A stretch of 64,000 bases of DNA from Limonium bicolor (Eukaryota; Streptophyta; Magnoliopsida; Caryophyllales; Plumbaginaceae): positions 402,874,438 through 402,938,437 of the forward strand of contig CM041778.1 of assembly GCA_023374045.1 (NCBI GenBank), given 5' to 3'. Positions 36,582 through 46,695 of the stretch are shown here, one piece after another. The notes beneath the pieces were generated by a model. It was not told the origin of the DNA, ran no database searches, and worked only from the letters and a program-made list of their open reading frames with translations. Numbering within the stretch: position 1 is the first letter of the stretch; each line of letters starts with the position of its first letter. The translations under genes and the position numbers were made by a program.

Positions 36582-37849
36582 ATGGCATCTTGCGAAGCTG
36601 ATGATGAGGATCCAGATATGGCCCTCATGGCTGAGGAGTTAAACAAAAGGCGGCCACACTTCCACAAGTACCAGCAGCAATTTGAGAAAGTCGAGCGAAG
36701 TGCTGACCGGCCAAGACCATCTATTGAAAAACCTCCTACAGTGGAGATGAAACCTCTTCCCTCTCATTTGAAATATTCTTTTCTTAATGAACCATCGGAA
36801 TTACCTGTTATAATCTCTTCTGACTTGACAGGAACTCAAGAGAAGCAACTACTGGAGGTGTTGCGCAATCATACATCAGCTATTGGTTGGTCGATAGCAG
36901 ATATTAAAGGAATCAGCCCTCAGTTGTGTTCTCACCGAATCTATATGGAAGATAACTACCGACCATTGGCTCAGCCTCAGCGACGTCTTAACCCAGTCCT
37001 AAAAGAGGTAGTTAAGAAAGAGGTAATCAAACTACTCGATGCAGGCATTATTTACCCTATTTCAGACAGTAAATGGGTAAGTCCAGTTCAGGTAGTACCA
37101 AAGAAAGGAGGAATCACTGTGGTTCCTAATGAAAAGGGTGAGCTGATTACCCAGCGTCCCACTACAGGATGGCGGGTTTGTATTGATTATAGAAAATTAA
37201 ATGACCCACTCGTAAGGACCATTTTCCATTACCTTTCATTGATCAAATGTTGGAAAGACTAGCTGGACATGACTACTACTGCTTTGGATGGCTTTTCAGG
37301 TTATTTTCAGATCCCTATAGCTCCTGAGGATCAGGATAAGACAACTTTTACCTGTCCGTATGGAACCTATAGTTATAAAAGAATGCCATTTGGATTATGT
37401 AATGCTCCTGCCACGTTTCAACGTTGTATGATGGCCATCTTTGCTGAATATATTGAGAAATGCATTGAGGTTTTTATGGACGATTTTTCTGTTTATGGTC
37501 TAACATTTGAATCCTGTCTAGAAAACCTTGATCTTGTGTGTCCAGGTGTGAAGAAACCAATCTGGTGTTAAATTGGGAAAAATGCCACTTCATGGTTCGA
37601 GAAGGAATCGTCCTGGGCCACAAAATTTCTTCAAAAGGTATTGAGGTAGACCGGGCTAAAGTCGAGGTAATTGAAAAGCTCCCACCACCATCTTCTGTTA
37701 GAGATATTCGTAGTTTTCTTGGACACGCAGGTTTTTATAGAAGATTCATCAAAGATTTTTCCAAAATCTCTAAACCTCTGTGTGATCTACTGGCGAAGGA
37801 TGTTAAGTTCCATTTTTCTGAAGAATGTCTGACAGCTTTTAATTATTAA
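36582..37849 (+). pseudogene. Athila reverse transcriptase, three frame pieces
   Basis: Piece 1 (36582-37262) holds the N-terminal region, S-K-W-V-S-P-V-Q-V-V-P-K-K and C-I-D-Y-R-K-L-N. Piece 2 (37269-37571) holds D-G-F-S-G-Y-F-Q-I-P-I with the first catalytic Asp, P-F-G-L-C-N-A-P-A-T-F-Q-R, and F-M-D-D-F-S, the catalytic Asp pair, at about 37474-37491. Piece 3 (37538-37849) holds L-G-H-K-I-S and F-L-G-H-A-G-F-Y-R-R-F-I-K, the thumb/connection. The junctions near 37210, 37280 and 37540 look like losses or gains of 1-2 bases. Catalytic residues are all present. Confidence 0.9.
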
Positions 37850-38300
37850 AAGAAAAGCTAATTTCTGCACCTGTCGTTGTGTCTCCTGATTGGTCACTCC
37901 CTTTTGAGATAATGTGTGACGCTAGTGATTACGCTGTGGGAGCCGTGTTATGTCAGAAGATTGATAAAATTCTTCGGGTAGTATATTATGCAAGTCGAAC
38001 TTTAAATGATGCCCAGAAAAATTATGCGACCACAGAAAAAGAATTACTAGCTGTAGTTTTTGCTCTAGATAAGTTTCGATCTTATTTACTGGGTGGAAAA
38101 TTATTGTGCATACTGACCACTCTGCTCTTAAGTATTTGTTTGCTAAGGCAGAGTCAAAACCCAGGTTAATTAGGTGGATTCTCCTATTGCAAGAATTTGA
38201 TATTGAGATCAGGGACAAAAGGGAACACAAAATGTGGTAGCTGATCATCTGTCCAGAATGGAGGCATCTGATGATGGGACTCCCATCAACGAGTCCTTCC
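37850..38300 (+). pseudogene. Athila RNase H
   Basis: The frame 37879-38169 contains C-D-A-S-D-Y-A-V-G-A-V-L (first catalytic Asp), Y-A-S-R-T-L-N-D-A-Q-K-N-Y and T-T-E-K-E-L-L-A-V-V-F-A (catalytic Glu). After a frame change near 38100 the sequence continues with [10 protein letters not shown] and a decayed V-A-D-H-L-S-R motif at 38238-38260. It would remove template RNA during cDNA synthesis. Confidence 0.85.
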
Positions 38301-39482
38301 CGATGAGTCAGCATTTGCAGCTGAAGATGTTGAGGATCCATGGTTTGCTGATATCGCTAACTACCTTGTTAGGAAGATTGTTCCAGCTGATATGACTTAT
38401 CAGCAGAGAAAAGGTTCTTTTCCATTGTCAAACATTATTTTTGGGATGACCCTTATCTGTTTAAAGTCTGTGCAGATGGTATCATTAGGAGATGTGTCCA
38501 GAAGTCAGAGGTCAGAAACATTCTCCTCCATTGCCATTCCAGAGAAGCCGGTGGACATCATGGTGCCACTCGAACCGCCGCAAAAATACTAGAATCAGGT
38601 TTTTTCTGGAACACCCTTCACAAGGATTGTCATGCGTTTGTTTCGACATGTGATCGGTGTCAAAGGCAAGGTAATCTATCTCGTCGAAATGAGCTACCAC
38701 TGAATAACATGTTAGAAGTTGAGCTATTTGACGTCTGGGGTATTGATTTTATGGGTCCCTTCCCAAACTCTTTCGGTAATCTTTACATCTTAGTAGCTGT
38801 TGATTATGTTTCAAAATGGGCGGAAGCCCTTGCCTGTTCTACTAATGATGCTAAAATTGTTGTGAAGTTCCTGAAGAAAAATATTTTCACTCGATTCGGC
38901 GTTCCTCGAGCCATAATCAGTGACGGTGGCTCCCATTTCTGTAACCGCCAGTTTGAAGCACTATTAAAGAAATATGGGGTTCGACATAAGGTTTCCTTAC
39001 CCTACCATCCTCAAACAAATGGGCAGGCCGAAGTGACAAACCGAGAGCTCAAGTGGATCTTGCAAAAGACGGTGAACTCTTCTCGAAAGGATTGGTCACT
39101 TCGATTAGATGAAGCGCTCTGGGCCTACCGCACTGCTTTCAAGACACCAATTGGCATGTCTCCCTACAAGTTGGTTTTTGGAAAGGCATGCCACTTGCCT
39201 GTGGAATTAGAATACAAGTCATATTGGGCTTTGAAAGCTCTTAATTTTGACCTACAGCAAGCCGGTGATAAACGCAAGTTCCAGTTGACAGAGTTGGAGG
39301 AACTCAGGAACGAATCTTACGAGAATGCTGTAATATATAAGGAACGCACCAAGCGCTGGCATGACAAGATGATTGCCAATCGGGAACTCAAGGTGGGGGA
39401 CCAAGTCCTACTTTTCAACTCCAGGCTCAGATTCTTCCCAGGTAAGCTGAAATCTACTGGTCAGGCCTTACCCTATTATTAG
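38300..39482 (+). pseudogene. Athila integrase
   Basis: The zinc-binding H-H-C-C domain is seen at about 38550-38680 (H-K-D-C-H-A-F-V and C-D-R-C-Q) in a separate frame. The core frame 38709-39482 (257 codons) has [10 protein letters not shown] (Asp 1), I-I-S-D-G-G-S-H-F (Asp 2) and [11 protein letters not shown] (catalytic Glu), the D,D,E triad of retroviral integrases. The frame ends after L-R-F-F-P-G-K-L in place of the usual C-terminal extension. Integrase would join element DNA to host DNA and leave the 5 bp duplication seen here. Confidence 0.9.
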
Positions 39483-41084
39483 CATTTCCCCATTCGGTGC
39501 GATTGAACTCGCCAATGCAAAGGGGGAAACATTTAAGTCAATGGGTCAAGAGTCAAGAAATTTCTGGGTACTACACTGGATCAAGCTGCTACATATGAAA
39601 TATCTCTTAAAGATCCAACTGCAGGTTAGCTACTTCACAAAGTCCAGCCAATGACTATAAAGAGGGCAGCTGACTGGGAGGCAACCCAGGGGTAATTTTC
39701 AAATTCATGTTTTATAAGCTACGCATCTATTTCTCTCTAATATATTGTGATATATATATATAAAAAAAAAGGGCGAGGAAGAAAGAAGAGGAAGGAGATA
39801 ATTAGACCTGTGCTATTAACGCAACGCTTCCTAGCGTTATTTTGGTATTTGACAGTGTGTGTAGGTAAACCGTTTGTTGCAATCACTCCAAGCTGAACCC
39901 TTGCTTAGACTCAAGTGTGAGGAACATCGACCCCACCGCCAATGCTTTAAGTGTGAGGAAGGGCACCTTCCTCAATCTCATGATATCAGGGGAGTCTCAG
40001 TTCCTTTCTTTTTAATATTTATGTTCAGCCACTCGTGCTTTGACTGTTAAATGCTTAAGTCCATAGCGTCCTAAATGATTCCTTCCTGAGTCTGGCATAT
40101 TTTGAAAGGTCTTTTCTTGATTATTTTATGAACAATGAGGACATTGCTCCTCTTAAGTGTGAGGAAGTTTAGACCTTTCCCTGAAAATATGCCAGTAGTA
40201 CCTAATGCCACACTTGATTTTTATTGTTCTCTAATTATGATAGTAAGCTTCTCTAAAGGCCAATACATGTTGAATTTTCGGGCTAAATTTTTGTGGAAGT
40301 TTCTGAAATCAAGCCTGATGACAACCTCAAGAATCGTTCTGCTTGACGTTGTTTGTATGTATCAATTTCTTTCTTCAAAATTAAATCTATTTTCACTGAA
40401 ATCTGGTGGATAAGCTGATTGTGGAAATTGAGCTACCTTAGCTTGGCAATCATGGGACTAAGTGAAAGTTTGGTATGGAAAGGATAAGGCAAGGTACTCC
40501 TCTGATCATATAATGAAGTTTTCTGAACCAAAACAGGCCTCGTTCATTCGGTTATTAAGTCCTTGGGGTGCCTTATCACCCATCTACCTAAGGTCTTGTG
40601 ATCTGGGATAGAAGGCCCAAAGCCGCTACATGGGTGAAGAGAAAAGTCTGGGGGATGAAACAATTGTGCGAACAATGAAAAACAAAAGAGAAGAGAAAAA
40701 CAAAGAAATAAACATGCAAAACTCTGAATGATTGTCGCAATTTTTCATATTTTGATCATGAGTATGTGGTGTTGAAAGGTATCACGGAATAAGGTGTTAC
40801 TTCACACCCCTTGTCATCCAAAGGTAAGAGAAAAGAAATTGGTGGAAGGTTCCAAGCTAATCTATGTTCAATTTTTACAATCTGACTTATCCATGCTCTT
40901 ATTAAAAATTTTCTGTTTCACTGTTTACAAAAACCTACATCTAAGAGCAGGATTATTCTTTTGATTGCCATTTAGCTTGATTTCCTTCCACGATTGTTGA
41001 ATCCCGGAGTTTGATACTGTAACCTTAGAGAAAGTTTGTTCTTTATTTGCTTGAGGACAAGCAAAAGTTAAGTGTGAGGAAGTT
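39483..41084 (+). mobile_element. Athila 3' non-coding region with repeated purine-tract-like motifs
   Basis: No envelope-like ORF is recognisable. The motif AAGTGTGAGGAA occurs at about 39918, 39949, 40156 and 41070. The last copy (AAGTGTGAGGAAGTT) directly precedes the 3' LTR and is the presumed polypurine tract. The copy at 40156 is identical for AAGTGTGAGGAAGTTT. A related AAGTCTGGGGGATG is at 40645. Confidence 0.75.
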
Positions 41085-42953
41085 TGATAAGTGCGAAATA
41101 TATAGACTTTTTAGGGTTTAATTACCTTGTAATTTGCAGTATTTTAAGTAATATTTCTCACTTATCTGACGATTTTCCTAGGTTTATGTTTTGATATGAA
41201 TTGATATATTTTATGTGTTAAATGTAGGAAAAAGTGTTGGAATCAAGTAGTTTACTTCACAAGCTTTCCAACGCAACAAACGGCGAGTCAAACGGACTTA
41301 TAACGAAGAATCTGGAGCCGATTCAAGATTGGACTACACTCGTATATATATACATATATAATACAGAGGCGCACACAACAGAGGCGTCCGCCTCTTATCT
41401 CGCGGACAAGGGATAGACGTCCGCCTGGTTTGGTCGCGGACACAACAGAGGCGTCCGCCTCTTATCTCGCGGACAAGGGACAGGCGTCCGCCTGGCGGAC
41501 AGGAGCAGAGACGACCGCCTCTTATCGGGCGGACAGCACACAGACGACCGCGAGGCGGACGGGACCAACAGGCGCGGACAAAACAGAATTTCGAACAGAG
41601 TTTTCTTCTTCCTTCTTCGCGGCGCCGCAGTCGAACTACCTTCATTAATTGCAGACGATCGCCCACCTTAATTTGTGCACGCGTGACTCTAATCAATTGC
41701 TCTGCCCGATGAAATCTCTGACTGAAATCTTCACGGATCTGCACCAACTCCACCGCCATCTACTCAGTAGCTCACAATTCCTGTCACTTCTCCGTTGTCT
41801 GTTTCTGAAATCCTCCGCCTATATAAACCCACACTCTGCTTGCTAAAAAATCATCCAGTCATCGACAATCCATCCATCCAGTCATCCACGCACCCATTTG
41901 TCAATCCATTCATTTATCAGTCCACGAATTAATCCGTTCGCCCACGCAGTCTCCCACAATCGTACTCCATTCACTCCATTCACTTCATCAAAAATAATCA
42001 CCCATCCACTCCATTAAATTCCCACGTAACACATACATCCCACTCTTTATTTTATTTCCACTATTACGCACCAGCTCTACAGAAATAAATTAGCAGACGG
42101 GGCAGCGCACGACGGAGTTGAAGCGAGGAACCGGAGTGAACTTCTAAACTGGAGTTACCTCTTACCCTTACTTTAATTTATTTAATGCATTCCTCCTCTG
42201 TTATTGTTGTTTCTGTAACGATGAGCGAGTAAGTATTTTAGCTTCCCGGGTTGGGAAGCGAACCTATTTCCTAAATTCTGTTATGTATTTCTTTAAATAA
42301 ATTTAGTTAACTGCAACAGTTCAATTCCTGTCCTTCAAGTGTTTTAATTATTTGGCCGGTAGTTAAAACAACCCTTGTAGTTATTTTATTAAAATGCGAG
42401 AGCTGAGATAAATAACTAGACAGAGGAAGTTGAACCTAATTAACAGCTAGAAGCCTGATCCGGCCTATAGGTTAATTAGACTCCAATAGAAACTGCTCTT
42501 TATGCGATTAATTGTGTCCGGTCTAGAGCATTAGTCTGCTGCTAGGTCTAACAATTGGTTAGGATTCATTATACTTAGTCGTTAATGAATTAATTAAAGT
42601 TTCTGAGTTATTGCAGTAAAATTAAAGGAAGAATTTACTAACAGATATAAAAGGAATAGGTAAGCAAACAACCCGGGGTGCGCTTTTCTATTTATCACAT
42701 TCATCACTCTTTAAATCCCTCTGTGTTTATTTAAGTTGTTTTATTTTTCCTTGTAGTTTAGTTTCTTTTTAATCAAAACCAAAAAAAGTGATATTGCCTG
42801 TTCTCTTCAGTTTAACTTAATTTCCAGTTAATCAAATATTTGTCAATTAATTGTACGAGGTCCCTGAGATCGACAACCCCATTTAATCACTATACCCGCA
42901 AAACGATAGGTACACTGCCTATGTGGTAGAAGTAGTCACATATTTCTCCATCA
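41085..42953 (+). mobile_element. Athila 3' LTR (1869 bp)
   Basis: It shares the termini of 32216-34091 and is followed by the TSD GAAAC. The GC-rich array lies at 41364-41575. TATATAAACC is at 41819-41828. Confidence 0.92.
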
Positions 42954-42958
42954 GAAAC

Positions 42959-45900
42959 AACCATAACAAAGAGAAGGGTAAGGCTAAGAAGGATACCCTC
43001 TCCCAAACAACGCGCGACCGGCCAAACCGGATTCCTCACCACTGTTAGTACATGCTTACTTTAGATATTAGTTAGAACCCCACTATGGAGTCTATCATAA
43101 CTACACACCATACAGTATTACAACTGGGTTAAACACACAAGGGAGATCCCTACATTCACATACACATATCACACAATTAACACACGCATAGCCGTGGTTA
43201 GAACGTCCCATGGTTCGGGTCGTTTACTCCGAATACTGAACTCTCATGTGGTCCTAGACTCAGTTAACTAAGCTTAACACTTCCGAGGTTAAATGGTATC
43301 GGAGTTGAACACGCCACATAAATGAATTACTGTAACCTCATTACATGTTTTATCTTACAACGTGGCAAACATACAGAAAAACACATTGGCATACAAGCCG
43401 GTGTAATCCGGTAGGACACAGGTTGCAAGAAAACCATACCTGTCACCGGAGTCCACTTTATCGTGTCCATTTATGTTCCTCGAGCAATCCTCAAACAACT
43501 GATAACATTACATGTATTTTATTAACATCGGGGTACCATGATTGTTTAAAGTCTAGTGCTTATAACTTTTCCCGTTAACTTAGTTACATAACTTCACTTT
43601 TTAACTTGTTTTACTTTTACATTTTAATACATCTTTTCCCCCACTAAATTATCATTTTAACTCACCTAACATGTCTTAAACAACCTTATAACATCATTAC
43701 TAATCAATCCCCATCATTACATATCATTTGATAACCTTAAACCATGTTTTTGGTCCGACCGAACTTACCGACCGACCTTGCACAAGGTCGGTCCATTCCA
43801 GAACACTTTACCGTCAAAATTTCTACTCCGACCGACCTTGTAAGTTCGGTCGCATGTTCGGTCCATTCCCGAGAGTTTCTTCCCTTTGAAAATTCAAGCC
43901 CGACCGAACTTGCCAAGTCCGGTCCCATGTTCGGTCGGTTCCAGAAACTTAATCCGTACACAAAATACAAGCCCGACCGACCTTGCAAGTCCGGTCCCCA
44001 AGGTCGGTCCATTCCAGAAACTAATTCTCGCAGGGTAAACTGGGCTCGACCGACCTTGGCAAGTTCGGTCGCAAGGTCGGTCTGCCCCAGACCTTTATTT
44101 TCCATTGCCCATTTAACTCCAAACTTCACCTCATATATCCTAATATGTCCTAACCTCATTTGGGCACTTCAAACACATCTTTAGCCATGTACTAAACTCT
44201 TTAAATCACACACCAAAACCATCTTATCATTCACAAATTTCTTACAAAATTCTTAGCACTTGGAATGTTTCCTCCTTAAGATTTCTAAGTGGTATTTCAC
44301 CAATAATGACCACTATACCAAGGTGTTTCCTCTACACCTTAACATCATCTCTCAAACTTCTTTTCTTACTAACTAAATCTCATTTTTCACATCTTACCTA
44401 AACATCATTTCTTCCTTGTACATCAACATTCCTAAACCTAAAACAAACTTCTCCAAGACTTAAATACATTCTCAAAAACACACATTGAATTCCTAGAACT
44501 TCCAAGATAACACCTAAATCCTTGCATCACTCTAAATCACCTTAATACATGTTTTCTTCCCAAGTAAAACATTTGTTCACCTTTAACACTTCCTAGTTCA
44601 CCAAAACTTACTTAAAACACTTAGAACTTCTTACACATTTTCCAAATTTTGCCATAGCTTCTCTTGTATATACTCACATCCAAACACTTAGGTTTTTACC
44701 TTATTTCATTCAAGAACACCTAAAATCCATCAAACACATTTCTATACACAAACTTCACACATTTAGCACTACATCACAATATAGTGCATAACTTAAATTG
44801 CTTGGCACTTAGGCCCTTAAATAACATGGCTCTTAGGCCCTTAAAACATGGCTCTTAGGCCCTTAAATTGCATAAACCTTAAACACTGAATTTCCCACAT
44901 AAATAATGCCTTTGACCTGCAAATACACCCAACAATACATATGCCCTTAATAAACTCCTTGAGAGCATTTTACTAGCTCATTTGCCATTGGCTCCTTAGG
45001 TATTTTATTAAGCAAATCAAGCTCATTTTCCTAAGACATTTAAACTACATTGTGATAGTTTGTTTACCTCTTTTTCCTCACAACTTCTTTCTTGTTTCCT
45101 TGTAAAACCGGTGGGACGTTTGGTTGTTTGTCAACTTCTAAACAATGTATACATAATAGAATGAGTATTCAAGCATCATGCTTCATCTCATTGTAAACCC
45201 TAGTTACATATATTGTTTTAAGGTATTAAAATGATTGTTTTACCTTGGAATGGAAAGAGAGCTTGAATAATTATCAAGAGAGGACTCCTCCTAGCCCTTG
45301 GAAGATTCAAATGAAGCTAAAACAAGACAAGAGAAGACACCATTACAAGGTGCATTTTCGGTCAACACCAAAAATGAAGGAAATGGAGTTTTCTTTGATT
45401 TTTCCTTACCTTGAAGCAAAGGTGATCAACAAGGCATAAAAATATAAGCTCAAGCTCCTTCCATGGAAATTCTCCTTGGCACCGAAATGGTGGTTTTGAT
45501 GATTTGAAAAGACAATGTTGTAGAGCTTGCTCCAACTAAGAGAACGGTAGTCTCAGAATTAAATTCGGAGCATGGAGTTAGGAGTTACAAGTGAAAGGAG
45601 TTGGAAATGGTGAGGCTTTGCTGTATCATAACCAATGGAGCTTGAGAGAATGGAGGAAGGAGACGTGTGAAATGAAAGGAAATGAGAGAATGAAGATGTG
45701 TTCTACTTTTGGAAGATATTTATATTAAAGTAAATAGTTCTTTACTTTACAAGCTTTACTTTACTTATTTGCTTATCTTTTACAAGTTGGTGACTCACAC
45801 CTTGAAAAACCGGCCCCCATATTATTAGAAGGGTATAATAGTCTTTGTTGACCAATTTAATTACTTATAACTACATATGTTACAAACTAGCTTATAAAAG

Positions 45901-46519
45901 TTACTATTCACTAAAACAAGGCACATAGATGTGAAATTTTTGATTTCCCATTGATATAGACTTCCAAATGTGATACTATATAGTACACATGTTAATTAAA
46001 GAGTAATGATGGACATCTAGCCATTCAAAACTCATTTACAAGACAATTTTCCAAAAACATGCTTTAAGACTCCTTAAAGCACTTTTTGTGTTTTAACTTG
46101 TTTTCAAGCTTGGTTTTCTTTGGTAATTGATTTAATATGCTCATTAACATATTTATAAGGTATAGGTATGACCATTAGGTCTTATACAAATTTATCCCAA
46201 GCTTAGAGCACATTTTTGCTCTTATTGACTTTAAGGTATTTTCTTGTGTTTTATTTGGTTTAACTGTCTACCAAGGTTTCCTAAGGACTTAATTAGCCCT
46301 ATTAAATCATAATTGAATATTATTAAGTCTTGGTAGGCTCTTTGGGTCCTAACCAAGTTCACTCCTAGCTTAGAGCATGTTTTTGCTCAAACTGTATCTT
46401 AGCGCTTTATTGCATTTTACTATGGTTTAATTTGTTCACTGATGTCTCTAAGGCACTTTTTAGCCTTTATATACCATAGATTAGTATTTAAATAATATAT
46501 CAGGGTTTGGGGTATTTCA
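42959..46519 (-). mobile_element. 5' LTR of the LARD-like element, outer segment
   Basis: Collinear with 22658-26199. It contains the inverted-repeat array (43754-44085), minisatellite (44810-44868) and hairpin (46059-46082). It ends GGGGTATTTCA before the CGTTG duplication. Confidence 0.9.
43754..44085. repeat. GACCGACC / GGTCGGTC inverted-repeat array, second LTR copy
   Basis: The same five units as at 23430-23765, with small differences that in several places improve the pairing (for example a full GTTCGGTCGG where the other copy has lost four bases). Confidence 0.8.
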
Positions 46520-46524
46520 CGTTG

Positions 46525-46690
46525 CTCCTTAAATTTCACAACTGATGGATGGACTCACATGGGTGGACTCACTCGATCTTTCAAGGTTGACTGACTCTTT
46601 CAATATTGACTGACTCTTTCTTGTTTTGAGAAATGCAATTGACTCATTTGATCTGGTTGACTATATCAGCAACATCTTCATACTCCAACA
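46525..46690 (-). mobile_element. Copia 5' LTR, inner-terminal part
   Basis: Continuation of 20948-21554 beyond the LARD-like insertion. It ends CTTCATACTCCAACA, as at 5725. Confidence 0.9.
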
Positions 46691-46695
46691 ACCTT

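Larger units (their letters stand above)
32216..42953 (+). mobile_element. Athila-type Ty3/gypsy retrotransposon, nearly complete, plus strand
   Basis: It has LTRs at 32216-34091 and 41085-42953, and a TSD GAAAC at 32211-32215 and 42954-42958. The unoccupied site is visible in the sister LTR near 22652. Order inside is tRNA-Asp primer site, gag, protease, RT, RNase H, integrase, a 1.6 kb non-coding 3' region, and a purine tract. The RT and integrase motifs (N-A-P-A-T-F-Q-R-C, F-M-D-D-F-S) and the LTR length of about 1.87 kb fit the Athila lineage. gag-pol is broken by several frame changes, so it is not autonomous as read. It is the youngest layer of its branch of the nest. Confidence 0.92.
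21555..46519 (-). mobile_element. Minus-strand gypsy element with giant LTRs and non-coding interior (LARD-like)
   Basis: Two LTRs of about 4.65 kb (21555-26199 and 31102-46519, the latter interrupted by an Athila element) flank a 4.9 kb interior. The TSD is CGTTG (21550-21554, 46520-46524). On the minus strand the initiator-Met primer site follows the right LTR and a purine tract precedes the left LTR. No gag, protease, RT, RNase H or integrase domain is recognisable inside. LARD elements described in Triticeae have about 4.5 kb LTRs and a non-coding internal region, which this resembles. The alternative is a decayed Tekay/Del-type chromovirus. Confidence 0.8.
5018..46690 (-). mobile_element. 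Ty1/copia retrotransposon (SIRE-like), minus strand, split by nested insertions
   Basis: The element is defined by two related LTRs in minus orientation, a TSD of ACCTT at 5013-5017 and 46691-46695, a purine tract next to the left LTR and an initiator-Met primer site next to the right LTR. Its own sequence is 5018-8496, 20732-21554 and 46525-46690, roughly 4.5 kb. The remainder of the interval belongs to later insertions. Coding remnants in element order are gag with a zinc knuckle, protease, GAG-pre-integrase, then the end of reverse transcriptase and RNase H. Integrase and the RT core are missing, so the element is defective. It is the oldest layer of the nest. Confidence 0.85.
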
